From contig NZ_BONQ01000055.1 of the NCBI RefSeq assembly GCF_016862795.1, positions 49,971-113,970 of the forward strand: a DNA stretch of 64,000 nt, in the 5' to 3' direction. This DNA is from Dactylosporangium siamense (GTDB lineage: Bacteria; Actinomycetota; Actinomycetes; Mycobacteriales; Micromonosporaceae). Position numbers and translations under genes: made by a program. How positions within the stretch are numbered: position 1 is the first letter of the stretch; every line of letters starts with the position of its first letter. This document shows, piece by piece, positions 15,931-25,244 of this stretch. Below the pieces are notes generated by a model that saw only the letters and a list, made by a program, of their open reading frames with translations, was not told the DNA's origin and did not search any database.

Positions 15931-17237
15931 CTCGGATTCCGCGCGACGATCAACCGCTCGACGTGGTCCGCCGCGGCGCGGACGCCGCCCGCGGCCGTCA
16001 GCGCCGCGCCCAGCTCGCCCGCCCGCTGCCGGAAGCCGGGTTCCGCGAGCACCCGGGCGACGGCGCGGCCGATCCGGCCCGCGGACGGGCTGCCGGTGCG
16101 CAGGTCCAGGCCCACGCCGGACCAGGCGACCCGGCGGCCGGTCTCGGGCTTGTCCAGGGTCGCGCCGGCGACCACGAGCGGCACCCCGGCCTGCACCGCG
16201 GCGAGCGTGCCGCCCCAGCCGCCGTTGGAGACCACCGCGTCCACCAGCGGCAGCAGCTGGTCGTGCGGGAGGAACCTGGCCACCCGCACGTTGTCCGGGA
16301 CCGGCGCCAGCACCGATTCGGCGGCGCCACCGGTGGTCGCGACCACCAGCGCCTCCCCGCCGGCGAGGGCCGCGATCGTCGGGCGCAGCAGGTCGTCCGG
16401 GTCGACGTCGAGGGTGCCCTGGGTGATGTGGACGACCGGCCGGCCCTGCGCGCGGGCGGCGGCCAGCTCGGCCCACCACGCGGGCAACGAAGCGCCGGGC
16501 TGCGGGGCGGGGGCGAGCCGGCCCACGTACCGCACGTGCGCGGGCAGGTCCGGGCGGGGATAGTCGAGGCCCGGCACGCCCTGCGCCAGCACCAGGTGCG
16601 GGGAGTACGCGTCGTCGAGGCTGCCGTTCACCCGCTGCGGCAGGCCGGCGTCGGCCCGGACCCGGTTGACCTGTGGGGCGAGCATCCGGCGGGACACTCC
16701 GGCGACGAGGGACCGCAGCGCCGCGTCACGGAGCCGCCCGACCGGTCCGGTGGCCGGCAGCAGCCGCGTCCCGGCCGGGGGCAGGTGCCGGCTGGCGAGG
16801 GTCAGGGCGGTGACCACCACCGTCGCCCAGGGCAGTCCGAGCGCCTCGGCGGCGAAGGCCGAGCCGAGCGCGAGCTGGTCGGCGGCGATGAGCTCGATCG
16901 GCCGGCCCGCCGCGCCGCTCTCCTCGACGATGGCGCGGATGTCGGCGGCCTGCCCGGCGGCCGTGCCGAGCAGGATCAGCTCGACGTTGGCCCGGCCGCT
17001 GCGCAGCCCCTTGCCGTTGCCGACCGCCGGGAAGGTGGCGGCGAGGTCCGCGTCGTCGAAGTCCTGGGCCCGCACCCACGGCCGGGCCTGCGCGCCGAGC
17101 GCGGCGAACCGCGGGACGTACTTCGCGCCCGTGTACGCCACGACCTCGTGCCCGCGGGCGATCAGTTCCGCGGCCAGTCCCGCGGTGGGACCGACGTGCC
17201 CGGCGAACGGCATGGACGTGACCAGGACGCGGCTCAT
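15927..17237 (-). CDS. Macrolide/antibiotic-type glycosyltransferase (GT1 family)
   Basis: A 436-aa GT-B glycosyltransferase. The N-terminus MSRVLVTSMPFAGHVGPTAGL is the acceptor-domain start typical of MGT/UGT enzymes. The C-terminal nucleotide-sugar region reads FLPHDQLLPLVDAVVSNGGWGGTLAAVQAGVPLVV; the canonical H-G-G-x-G-T is changed to N-G-G-W-G-G-T, so the usual histidine is asparagine. Such enzymes glycosylate macrolides or lipophilic compounds, often for self-resistance. The start codon 17237 was chosen because the conserved protein begins there. No biosynthetic genes accompany it. Confidence 0.88.
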   Translation of the reverse strand: MSRVLVTSMPFAGHVGPTAGLAAELIARGHEVVAYTGAKYVPRFAALGAQARPWVRAQDFDDADLAATFPAVGNGKGLRSGRANVELILLGTAAGQAADIRAIVEESGAAGRPIELIAADQLALGSAFAAEALGLPWATVVVTALTLASRHLPPAGTRLLPATGPVGRLRDAALRSLVAGVSRRMLAPQVNRVRADAGLPQRVNGSLDDAYSPHLVLAQGVPGLDYPRPDLPAHVRYVGRLAPAPQPGASLPAWWAELAAARAQGRPVVHITQGTLDVDPDDLLRPTIAALAGGEALVVATTGGAAESVLAPVPDNVRVARFLPHDQLLPLVDAVVSNGGWGGTLAAVQAGVPLVVAGATLDKPETGRRVAWSGVGLDLRTGSPSAGRIGRAVARVLAEPGFRQRAGELGAALTAAGGVRAAADHVERLIVARNPS

Positions 17238-17285
17238 GCCCCACAGCATGGCATCGAGACACGTGCCGGACCCGGCGGCCTCACC

Positions 17286-20285
17286 TCACGTGGGCACGGC
17301 CGAGCGCTCGACGGCGGGCAGCTGCAGCGCGGCTTCGTCCAGCTGCAACTCGGCGAGCACCGCACGCCACTGCCGGCGGTACCCCGCGGCCGCGGCCCCG
17401 TCACCGGACGAGGTCGAGACCCGTTCGAGGCGGGCCAGTCCGCGGGCGGCCGGCACCGCCGCGCCGATGCGCTGCCAGATGTCCACGGCGTGCCGCAGCG
17501 CGGTGACCGCGTCCGCCCAGCGGCCCTCGGCGGCGGCCAGGTCACCGGCGGCGCGCAGGGTCTCGGCGAGGCCGTCCGGGCGGTCGAGCTTCTGGTGCCC
17601 GGCGAGCGCCAGGTCCAGCAGCCGCGCCGCCTCACCCAGCCGGCCCTGCCGGACGGCCACGTCGGTGAGCGCCTGCTGGACGTACGCCGTGCCGAGATCG
17701 TCGCCGACCGCGACGCTGGTGCGCAGCGCCGCGGTGAGTGCGCGCTCGGCGTCGTCGAACCTGCCGAGGCTGGTGAGCGCCAGCCCGTAGTGATAGCGGC
17801 GCAGCGCGGTGCGCAATGACCGGTCCGGCAGCTCGTCGGCGGCGAGCGCCTCCTCCAGCACCGGCAGGGCCGTCGCGGCGTCCCCGGCGTCCCAGCGGGC
17901 GAAGCCGAGGCTGTCCAGGCTGTCCCCGAGCAGCCCGGCCGCCACCGGCTGGCTGCGGGCCGTCGCCACCGCCCGTTCCAGACGGTCGAAGGCCTCGGCG
18001 AACCGGCCGAGGCGCATGGCGGCGAGCCCGGCGTTGCGCAGGGCGAGCACCTGCAGCGGCACGTCGCCGAGCGCGCCCGCGACGGCCAACTGCTCGGCGG
18101 CGACGGCCGGCAGCCGGGCGTGCTCGTCGCGTTGCAGGTGGGCCTTGAACAGTCCGTCGAGCAGCCGGGCCAGCAGCCGGTCCGACCCGGTGGACCGCAC
18201 GCCCGAGATCGCCGTGTGCAAGGTGTGTTCCCAGTCGTCGGCGTAGCACCGGTTGCCCAGGAAGGCCGACATCCGCAGCGCGAGCGCGCCGGCGACGTCC
18301 GGCAGGCCCGCGTGGCCGGCCTGCTCGACCGCCGTGACCAGGCCGGCACGTTCGGTCTCGAACCAGTCCAGGGCACCGGCGCGCACCGCCCGGACACCGT
18401 CCTGCGGCGCCGGCGCGACGCTCACGCCCGGGTCGCCCGTCGCGTCGCCCAGCAGTTCGTCGGCCGCACCGGCCAGCGCGAGCCAGCCGTCGAGCAGCCG
18501 GTGCAGCGCCCCGTCCCGTGCGGCCGGCGCCTCGTCGGCGGGATGCCGCTCGCGGGCGAACTCGGCGACCAGCTCGTGCAGCCGGTACCGGTCCTGCCCG
18601 ACGGTGTCCCGGCCCAGCGGCTCCACCAGGTGGACCTCCGCGAGCCGGTCGAGCAGCGTCCGGGCCAGCGGCGCCGGCGCGTCGAGCAGTGCCTGCGCCA
18701 CCCACGCCGGCCAGTCGCCGGCGGCGACCAGACCCAGCCGCAGCAACAGCCGCCGCGCGCCGGCGGGCAGCGCGTCGTAGCTCAGCGCGATGCTGGCCCG
18801 CACGTCGAGGTCGCCGACCGCCAGCTCGTCCAGGCGCCCCCGCTGCGCGGCCAGGCGCCGGCGCAGCTCGTCGAGGGTCGCGTCGGGGCGCACGGCGAGC
18901 CGGGCCGCCACGATGCACACCGCGAGCGGCAGCCCACCGCACAGCCGCACGATCTCGCGGGCCGCCACCGGGTCGGCGGCGACGCGGGCCGCACCGGCAC
19001 CGGTGGCGAGCAGCCGGACCGCGTCGCCCGGCGGCAGCGCCGGCACCACGGACCGGGCCACGTTCAGCAGCGCCGCCAGGTGCCGCCGCGACGTCACCAC
19101 CACCCCGCCGGCTCCCGGCAGCAGCGGGCGCACCTGCGCCTCGTCGGCGGCGTCGTCGAGCACCACCAGCGTCCGCCCGCCGGCGATGTGGCTGCGGTAC
19201 AGCGTGATCCGCTCCTCAGGGTCCGTGGGCAGGTCCGAGCCGGGCACGCCCAGCGCCCGCAGGAACCGTTCCAGCACCCGCAACGGGTCGGCCGGGGTGT
19301 CGTGGCTGCCTCTCAGGTCGGCGTACAGCTGCCCGTCCGGATACACCGGGCCCAACCGGTGCGCCGCGGCCACCGCCAGCGCGCTCTTGCCGACCCCGCC
19401 CGGGCCCACCAGCAGCACCACCGGCGCGGCGGTGCCGGTGCCCTCGAGCCGCCCGACGACCTCGTCGAGCAGCGGGCCGCGCCCCGACAGCTCGACCGCC
19501 GGCGGGAGCTGCCGCGGCACCGGCCGGGCGGGTGGCGCGGTCGCCTGGCCCACCGGCCGGCCCCGAAGGATGAACCGCTCCGTGCCGCGCAGCAGCGGAC
19601 CCGGCTCGACCCCGATGTCGTCGACGAGCCGCCGGTACGCGCGGCGGTACACGGCGAGCGCCTCGGCCCGGCGGCCCACCCCGGCCAGCGCCAGCATCTG
19701 GTGGCGGTACAGCCGCTCCGCGTACGGATGCGCGGTCAGCAGCGGCCCGACCTCGCGCAGGACCGTGTCGTGGTCACCGAGGGCGAGCGCGGCGTCCAGC
19801 TTCAACTCCGCCGCCGCGAGCCGCTCCCGGTGCAGCGCCTCACGGACCTCCGTCACGGAGGGGCCGTCGAGGTCCGCGAGGGCCGGCCCGCGCCACAGCG
19901 CCAGCGCGCGGTCCAGCAGCGCCGCCGCGGCGGTGTGGTCGCCCGCCCCGGCCGCGGCGCGGCCCTGCCCGGCCAGCCCACGGAACTCCGCCAGGTCCAG
20001 CCGGTGCGCCCCGAGTCGCAGCGTGTATCCGGTGGAGCGGGTCTCGATCAGCGCGGGGTCCTCGGCCCGGAACCGGCGGCGCAGCCCGCTGACCAGGTTG
20101 TGCAGCTGGGCCTTCGCCGACGCGGGTGGGTCCTGCCACAGCCGGGCGATCAACAGGTCGGCGGGGCTCAACCGGTCGGCGTCGATGAGCAGGGCGGCGA
20201 GCACCAACCGCGCGCGGCCGCTCCCGCTGGGCAGCGCGCGGCCCTGTTCGCGCACCTCGACCGGTCCCAGCAGTCCGAACTCCAC
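17286..20285 (-). CDS. AfsR-like SARP regulator with NB-ARC ATPase and TPR repeats
   Basis: A 999-aa transcriptional activator with the same domain order and size as Streptomyces AfsR. It has an OmpR-type winged helix (VEFGLLGPVEVREQGRALPS to residue 90), a BTAD domain (about 95-245), an NB-ARC/STAND ATPase with P-loop GPGGVGKSA near 292-300 and LVVLDDAADE as Walker B, then TPR-like repeats to the end. The GTG at 20285 is preferred: it gives the usual SARP N-terminus and lies 6 nt after TATCAA. A regulatory kinase is encoded divergently, as expected if this protein is phosphorylated like AfsR. Target genes are not evident in the window. Confidence 0.9.
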   Translation of the reverse strand: MEFGLLGPVEVREQGRALPSGSGRARLVLAALLIDADRLSPADLLIARLWQDPPASAKAQLHNLVSGLRRRFRAEDPALIETRSTGYTLRLGAHRLDLAEFRGLAGQGRAAAGAGDHTAAAALLDRALALWRGPALADLDGPSVTEVREALHRERLAAAELKLDAALALGDHDTVLREVGPLLTAHPYAERLYRHQMLALAGVGRRAEALAVYRRAYRRLVDDIGVEPGPLLRGTERFILRGRPVGQATAPPARPVPRQLPPAVELSGRGPLLDEVVGRLEGTGTAAPVVLLVGPGGVGKSALAVAAAHRLGPVYPDGQLYADLRGSHDTPADPLRVLERFLRALGVPGSDLPTDPEERITLYRSHIAGGRTLVVLDDAADEAQVRPLLPGAGGVVVTSRRHLAALLNVARSVVPALPPGDAVRLLATGAGAARVAADPVAAREIVRLCGGLPLAVCIVAARLAVRPDATLDELRRRLAAQRGRLDELAVGDLDVRASIALSYDALPAGARRLLLRLGLVAAGDWPAWVAQALLDAPAPLARTLLDRLAEVHLVEPLGRDTVGQDRYRLHELVAEFARERHPADEAPAARDGALHRLLDGWLALAGAADELLGDATGDPGVSVAPAPQDGVRAVRAGALDWFETERAGLVTAVEQAGHAGLPDVAGALALRMSAFLGNRCYADDWEHTLHTAISGVRSTGSDRLLARLLDGLFKAHLQRDEHARLPAVAAEQLAVAGALGDVPLQVLALRNAGLAAMRLGRFAEAFDRLERAVATARSQPVAAGLLGDSLDSLGFARWDAGDAATALPVLEEALAADELPDRSLRTALRRYHYGLALTSLGRFDDAERALTAALRTSVAVGDDLGTAYVQQALTDVAVRQGRLGEAARLLDLALAGHQKLDRPDGLAETLRAAGDLAAAEGRWADAVTALRHAVDIWQRIGAAVPAARGLARLERVSTSSGDGAAAAGYRRQWRAVLAELQLDEAALQLPAVERSAVPT

Positions 20286-20291
20286 AGGCCA

Positions 20292-20328
20292 TTGATACCG
20301 CACCGCGGCGCTAACAAGCCGCTAACAA
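20292..20328 (-). promoter_or_regulatory. SARP-type direct repeats and leaderless promoter
   Basis: GCTAACAA occurs at 20310-20317 and 20321-20328, a direct repeat of exactly 11 bp period (one helix turn), as in SARP binding sites. On the minus strand it covers the -35 region, with TATCAA (20297-20292) as -10 and the GTG start 6 nt further. It points to autoregulation and possibly control of the divergent kinase. Confidence 0.6.
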
Positions 20329-20393
20329 CGACCGGATCGGGGCATCGCAACTCCGTTACGCTCGCCCGACGTTGCCCCTGGGCGGAGAGAACG

Positions 20394-22250
20394 GTGAGAG
20401 ATTTCGTGTCGACGGACGGTGGCCCACGGTACGTCGGCCCGGCCGACGCGCCGCAGCGCTACGAGCTCGTGGAGCGCCGTGCCGCCGGCGGCGAGGGTGA
20501 GGTCTGGCTCGCCCGCGAGCATCACGGCGCCGCGTCGTTCCAGTACGCGGTGAAGATGATCCGGATCGACGACGACTCGGCCGCCGAGCGCCAGCTCGGG
20601 GAGCTGCGGCTGCAGGCGGCGCTCGCCACGCAGGTGGAGCATCCGGCGCTGGTGAAGGTGAAGGAGGTGTTCACCGGCCCGCCGCCGCACACCGCGGACG
20701 AGCCCGCGGACGCCGGCCGGCGGCTCTACTTCGTGATGAAGTGGATCGAGGGCCGGAATCTCCAGGAGGCCCTCGAGCGGGGCGACGTCGGCGGTCTCGA
20801 CGTGCTCGCGCCGCTGGAGCGGGTCGCCGAGGCGGTCGACCACCTGCACAGCGGGCACGACACGGACGGTGCGGCGGTGATCCACCGCGACATCAAGCCC
20901 GCGAACGTCCTGCTCGCCGCCGACGGCCGGGTGTACCTGGTGGACTTCGGGCTGGTCCGGCTGCGCAGCACCGACCGGACCTCGCGGATCTTCGGCACCG
21001 CGCCGTTCATGGCGCCGGAGTCCCTCGCCCGCGGCGAGTACACCCCGGCCACCGACCGCTACACGCTGGGCGCGACGGTCTACTACGCGGTGACCGGCGA
21101 GGCGCCGGTCACCGGTGACGTGGAGGGCATGGCCGGGCGGCTCACGGCGGCGCTCGGACCGGGCAACGACCGGGAGGTCCGCGGCATCCTCGCGATGCTC
21201 GCGGCCCGGCCCGAGGCGCGCCCCGCGTCGGCCGCCGGCTGGATCCGCGCGCTGCGGGCGGCGCCGCTGCAGACCACCGCCGGCCTGGGCCTGGCGGCGC
21301 TGCCGCCGACCACCGGCCCGGTGTCCTCCGGCGCGCCCGTCGCCCGCCCGGCGTTCCAGGGCCCACCACCCACCGGCCCGGCGTTCCCGGGGCCGCCCGG
21401 CACCGGTCCGGTGTCGGGAGCGTCCGGGTATCCCATGCCGCCCGGTTCGTTCGCCGGTGCGCCGGCGTCGCCCCGGCCGGTGGCCTATCCGCTGCCGCCG
21501 CTCCCGCCGGGCGCCGGTGGGCTTCCGGGCGCCGGCCGGCCGAAGGGTGGCGCCGGCAAGGTCCTGCTCGTGATCGCCGGCGTCCTGCTGGCGGTCGTCG
21601 GCGGTTGTTGCTTCGCGCTGAACAAGCTGGGCTCGTCGTTCGACGACCTCGGCGGTGGACCCGGCGGCACCGGCCGGCCCGGTGCCACCCGCTCCTTCGA
21701 CAAGAGCCGGCCACCGCCGCCGGTGACGCAGCTGCGCCCGGCGCTGGTCTCCGTCGGCGACATCGCCGCGGTCATGAGCATCGCGCCCAACACCGTCGAG
21801 TCGCGGTCCGACACCACCTATCTGCAGGGTGGACTGTCCACATTGGAGCTGTGCGCCGGCGGCGCGGTGCCCGGTGACGCCGTCGCCGGCACCGAGACCA
21901 ACACCTTCAAGGCGAACGGCGCCGAGGGCTACCCGTTCGTGAGTTCGGCGGTGGCGGGCTTCTACAGCGACGAGGCGAAGGTCTACTTCAGCGCGCTGCG
22001 GACCACGGCACAGCGCTGTGGATGGCAGGAGCTGCAGACCACGGCCCTCGGCGAGGAGAGCCTCGGCGTCTTCACCGACGACGGCGGCAGCAGCAAGCTC
22101 GCCATCGTCTTCGTCCGCAGCGGTCAGGTGGTCATCGAGGTGGCGGTGACCGGGGCGCACTTCCTGGGCACCAACCACGGCAGCTACCAGTCCGACGTGA
22201 TCCAGCTCGCCACCGCGATGTCGAAGCGGATCCCGAAGGGCGGCCCGTGA
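20394..22250 (+). CDS. Membrane Ser/Thr protein kinase (PknF/AfsK-like)
   Basis: A 618-aa Hanks-type kinase. Catalytic domain at about 20-290: glycine loop AAGGEGEVWLA, lysine in YAVKMI, catalytic loop VIHRDIKPANVLL near 162, VDFGLV near 182 and APFMAPESL. A Pro/Gly-rich juxtamembrane linker, one transmembrane helix (about 388-412, KVLLVIAGVLLAVVGG) and an extracellular sensor domain of about 200 residues follow. GTG start with GGAGAGA. The next gene starts in a GTGA overlap and carries two FHA domains, natural docking sites for kinase phospho-threonines. The pairing resembles mycobacterial PknF with Rv1747, and the divergent AfsR-like gene recalls AfsK/AfsR. Confidence 0.93.
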   Translation: MRDFVSTDGGPRYVGPADAPQRYELVERRAAGGEGEVWLAREHHGAASFQYAVKMIRIDDDSAAERQLGELRLQAALATQVEHPALVKVKEVFTGPPPHTADEPADAGRRLYFVMKWIEGRNLQEALERGDVGGLDVLAPLERVAEAVDHLHSGHDTDGAAVIHRDIKPANVLLAADGRVYLVDFGLVRLRSTDRTSRIFGTAPFMAPESLARGEYTPATDRYTLGATVYYAVTGEAPVTGDVEGMAGRLTAALGPGNDREVRGILAMLAARPEARPASAAGWIRALRAAPLQTTAGLGLAALPPTTGPVSSGAPVARPAFQGPPPTGPAFPGPPGTGPVSGASGYPMPPGSFAGAPASPRPVAYPLPPLPPGAGGLPGAGRPKGGAGKVLLVIAGVLLAVVGGCCFALNKLGSSFDDLGGGPGGTGRPGATRSFDKSRPPPPVTQLRPALVSVGDIAAVMSIAPNTVESRSDTTYLQGGLSTLELCAGGAVPGDAVAGTETNTFKANGAEGYPFVSSAVAGFYSDEAKVYFSALRTTAQRCGWQELQTTALGEESLGVFTDDGGSSKLAIVFVRSGQVVIEVAVTGAHFLGTNHGSYQSDVIQLATAMSKRIPKGGP

Positions 22251-24547
22251 CCGGAACGGCTCTGCTGATCGGCACCCCGGACGGGGAGCGCCGGATCGGC
22301 CCGGAGGAGCAGGCGCTGCGCATCGGCCGGGACCCGCTGTGCCGGATCGTGATCGAGGACCCCCGGGTGTCCCGCGAGCACGTCGAGCTGCGGTTCCAGG
22401 CCGGTGGCTGGCGGCTGCGCGACCTCGGCAGCAGCAACGGCACCTACGCCGCGGGCGCGCGGGTGGACGAGCTCGACCTCGCTCGGCCGTGCCAGATCCG
22501 TCTCGGCGCGCCCGACGGGCCGTCGCTCACCCTGCGCCCGGAATCGGCCCCGCCGCCGACGGTCGCGTCGGGCCCGGGCGCGGCCGGATCGTTCGAGGCC
22601 GGCCGGGTGCCGTCCGCGACGTACCACGCGGCCCGGCGCACCCGGATCGGGCGCGCCCCGGACAACGAGATCGTCCTGGCCGACCTGCAGGTGTCGCGGT
22701 ATCACGCGGACCTGGTGCGCACCGGCACCGGGCTGCGGCTCGTCGATCTCGGCACCCGCAACGGCACGTTCGTCAACGGCCGCCGCGTCGACGACGCCGA
22801 GCTGCGCTCCGGTGATCTGCTCTCGTTCGGCCGGCACCAGCTCGTCGTCGACGGCACGGAGCTGCGCGAATACGTCGACACCGGCCGGGTCTCGCTGCGG
22901 GTGGACGGGCTGGGCGTCACGGTGGCTGGTGGCAAGCGGCTGCTCGGCGACATCGGGTTCGAGCTCGGCGAATGCCAGCTGCTCGCCGTCGTCGGCCCGA
23001 GCGGCGCCGGCAAGTCCACGCTGCTGGGCGCGTTGACCGGGTACCGCCCGGCGAACGAGGGCGCGGTCATCTACCAGGGCCGCGACCTGTACGCCGAGTA
23101 CGACGACCTGCGCCAGCGGATCGGCCTGGTGCCGCAGGACGACATCCTGCACGCGGCGCTGACCGTGCGCCGGGCCCTGCGGTACGCGGCCGCCCTGCGG
23201 TTCGGCACCGACGTCACGACCGCCGAGCGGGAGCAGCGCATCGACGAGGTGATCGGCCAGCTCGGCCTGACCGGCCAGGCGGAGCAGCGCATCGACACCC
23301 TCTCCGGCGGCCAGCGCAAGCGCACCTCGGTGGCGTTGGAGCTGCTCACCGAGCCCTCGCTGCTGTTCCTCGACGAGCCGACCTCCGGACTCGACCCGTC
23401 CCTGGACCGGGACGTGATGGTGAGCCTGCGGGATCTCGCCGACCGTGGCCGCACCGTCGTCGTGGTCACCCACAGCCCGCTGCACCTCAACGTCTGCGAC
23501 CGGGTGCTGGTGCTCGGGCGGGGCGGCAAGGTCGCCTACTTCGGGCCGCCCGGCGACCTCCTGCCGTTCTTCGGCGCCGACGAGTACGCCGACGTCTTCA
23601 AGCAGGTGTACGACGACCCGGACGGCTGGGCCGCGCGGTACGCCGGCACCGCGCCGCCGCGCCACGACCCGACCCGCGGCGAGGTGGCGCCGCAGCCGCA
23701 GCCGGCCGAGGCGCCGCCGCCGCGGCAGAGCTGGTGGCGGCAGCTGGCCGTGCTGACCCGCCGGATGACCGCCGTGACGCTCGCCGACCGGATGTACGCG
23801 GCACTGCTGCTCGGGTTGCCGCTGGGCCTGGCCGCGCTGCTGTACGTGATCCCCGGCGACGACGGGTTCGCCCGGCCGGACAACCCGCTCGGGCGCAGCG
23901 CCGAGGCCTCGCAGCTGACCGTCGTGCTCATCATCGGCGCGGTGTTCTTCGGGCTCGCCGGTGGCGTCCGGGAACTCGTCCGGGAGCGCCCGATCTACCG
24001 CCGGGAACGCGCGGTCGGGCTCGCGCCGGGCGCGTACCTCGGCTCGAAGGTGCTCGTCTTCGCCGCGGTGAACGCGATGCAGGCGGTGCTGTTCGTGGTC
24101 GTGGGCCTCGCCGGGCGGCCCGGGGCGCAGGAGGCGTTGGTGCTGCGCTGGCCGCTGCTGGAGCTGATCGTGGTGGTCTGGCTGACGGCGCTGGTCTCGA
24201 CCGTGACGGGCCTGCTCGTCAGCGCGTACGTCTCGACCGGTGAGCAGACGATGCCGATCCTCGTGGGGTTGGTGATGGCGCAGCTGGTGCTCTGCGGCGG
24301 CCTGTTCGCCGTGGTCGGCCGCACGGGCGTCGAGCAGCTGTCATGGCTGGCGCCGGCCCGGTGGGGGTACGCCGCCGCGGCGGGCACCGTCGACCTGCGC
24401 GCGCTGGAGCTGAACCCGAGCGCGGACGCGCTGTGGAACCACACCGCCGCGGCGTGGTGGTGGGCGATGGCCGTCCTCGCGCTGCAGGGTGCGGTGGTCA
24501 CCGGCGCCGGCAGGTGGGCGCTGCGGCGGCACGAGCCGGGCCGCTGA
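22247..24547 (+). CDS. FHA-FHA-ABC exporter (Rv1747-like)
   Basis: A 766-aa half-transporter with two N-terminal forkhead-associated domains (about 15-90 with DPRVSREHVELRF and SSNGTYAAG; about 125-205 with VSRYHADLV and TRNGTFVNG), an ABCG-type ATPase (Walker A GPSGAGKST at 250-258, signature LSGGQRKR near 351, [13 protein letters not shown]) and a C-terminal ABC-2 membrane domain with about six helices from residue 515. It is co-translated with the kinase (GTGA overlap). In mycobacteria the equivalent protein is phosphorylated by its neighbour kinase and exports cell-envelope lipids; export cargo here is unknown. Confidence 0.93.
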   Translation: MTGTALLIGTPDGERRIGPEEQALRIGRDPLCRIVIEDPRVSREHVELRFQAGGWRLRDLGSSNGTYAAGARVDELDLARPCQIRLGAPDGPSLTLRPESAPPPTVASGPGAAGSFEAGRVPSATYHAARRTRIGRAPDNEIVLADLQVSRYHADLVRTGTGLRLVDLGTRNGTFVNGRRVDDAELRSGDLLSFGRHQLVVDGTELREYVDTGRVSLRVDGLGVTVAGGKRLLGDIGFELGECQLLAVVGPSGAGKSTLLGALTGYRPANEGAVIYQGRDLYAEYDDLRQRIGLVPQDDILHAALTVRRALRYAAALRFGTDVTTAEREQRIDEVIGQLGLTGQAEQRIDTLSGGQRKRTSVALELLTEPSLLFLDEPTSGLDPSLDRDVMVSLRDLADRGRTVVVVTHSPLHLNVCDRVLVLGRGGKVAYFGPPGDLLPFFGADEYADVFKQVYDDPDGWAARYAGTAPPRHDPTRGEVAPQPQPAEAPPPRQSWWRQLAVLTRRMTAVTLADRMYAALLLGLPLGLAALLYVIPGDDGFARPDNPLGRSAEASQLTVVLIIGAVFFGLAGGVRELVRERPIYRRERAVGLAPGAYLGSKVLVFAAVNAMQAVLFVVVGLAGRPGAQEALVLRWPLLELIVVVWLTALVSTVTGLLVSAYVSTGEQTMPILVGLVMAQLVLCGGLFAVVGRTGVEQLSWLAPARWGYAAAAGTVDLRALELNPSADALWNHTAAAWWWAMAVLALQGAVVTGAGRWALRRHEPGR

Positions 24548-24572
24548 CCGTCGGCGAAGACTGGAGACACTG

Positions 24573-25226
24573 GTGCAGCACGGGATGGACGGACGGCAGG
24601 TCGCGCTGCGGGCGGGCTGGGACAGCGCCTGCCAGTTGTACGGGTACCTCCACGGCGGCGGCGACCTCACCGCGCTGCCGCCGGGCGCGGTCCGGCTGAA
24701 CCCGGACGAGGTGGCGTACGGCGACGCCCTGCTCGGCTATGCCCGCTTCTACGGGACCACGGCGACGTACCGGCAGAGCAGCACCTTCCTGTTCGGTTCC
24801 GCGACGTTCGTGGCCGCCGGGCTGGCCGCGAACGCGATCGCGAACTCCTCAGCGCGGCAGCGCGCGCAGGCGCAGGCCGCCCATCAGTGGCGCGACCAGG
24901 CGACCGTCCGGACCATCCTCACCAACCAGCGCCTGCTCTGCGACTACCGCGGGCAGTGGCTGAGCTTCTGGCACCAGGGTGTCGTGGAGTTTCAGGGCGA
25001 CGTGGCGCAGTGGCTGTTCGTGCTGCGCTACGAGGTCGGCGACCCCGTCATGCTGCACGGCCCGGCGGCGCCGTGGTTCGCGGTGAGCATCGCCCGGCTG
25101 GTCTACGGCCCCGCCGGGCTGCACCTTCCGGCCCTCGCCCCGCTGGCCCACGCGGTCCTCGAGGCGACCCGCCACCAGCGGATGCTCGGCGGCCCGCCGG
25201 GCCCGCAGGCCCTCCCCCCGGCGTAG
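24573..25226 (+). CDS. Unknown protein, third gene of the kinase-exporter operon
   Basis: A 217-aa protein I do not recognise. It starts at GTG with GGAGA upstream, 25 bp after the exporter gene, so it is probably co-transcribed. A weakly hydrophobic segment (STFLFGSATFVAAGLAANAI, about 68-87) is followed by an Ala/Gln-rich stretch (SARQRAQAQAAHQWRDQATV) and a Trp-rich region (GQWLSFWHQGVVEFQGDVAQ) that resembles a PH-like/nucleotide-independent beta domain. It could be a kinase substrate or an accessory factor of the exporter (inference). Confidence 0.7.
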   Translation: MQHGMDGRQVALRAGWDSACQLYGYLHGGGDLTALPPGAVRLNPDEVAYGDALLGYARFYGTTATYRQSSTFLFGSATFVAAGLAANAIANSSARQRAQAQAAHQWRDQATVRTILTNQRLLCDYRGQWLSFWHQGVVEFQGDVAQWLFVLRYEVGDPVMLHGPAAPWFAVSIARLVYGPAGLHLPALAPLAHAVLEATRHQRMLGGPPGPQALPPA

Positions 25227-25242
25227 CGGCGAGCCTCGCCGC
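25226..25242. terminator. Short GC hairpin between convergent genes
   Basis: GCGGCG (25226-25231) pairs with CGCCGC (25237-25242) around a 5-nt loop, between the kinase-exporter operon and the convergent MarR-type gene. Confidence 0.4.
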
Positions 25243-25244
25243 GA

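Noticed and set aside
15927..20285. Secondary-metabolite gene cluster (SARP plus glycosyltransferase)
   Set aside because: No polyketide, peptide, terpene or other core biosynthetic enzyme is encoded in the window.
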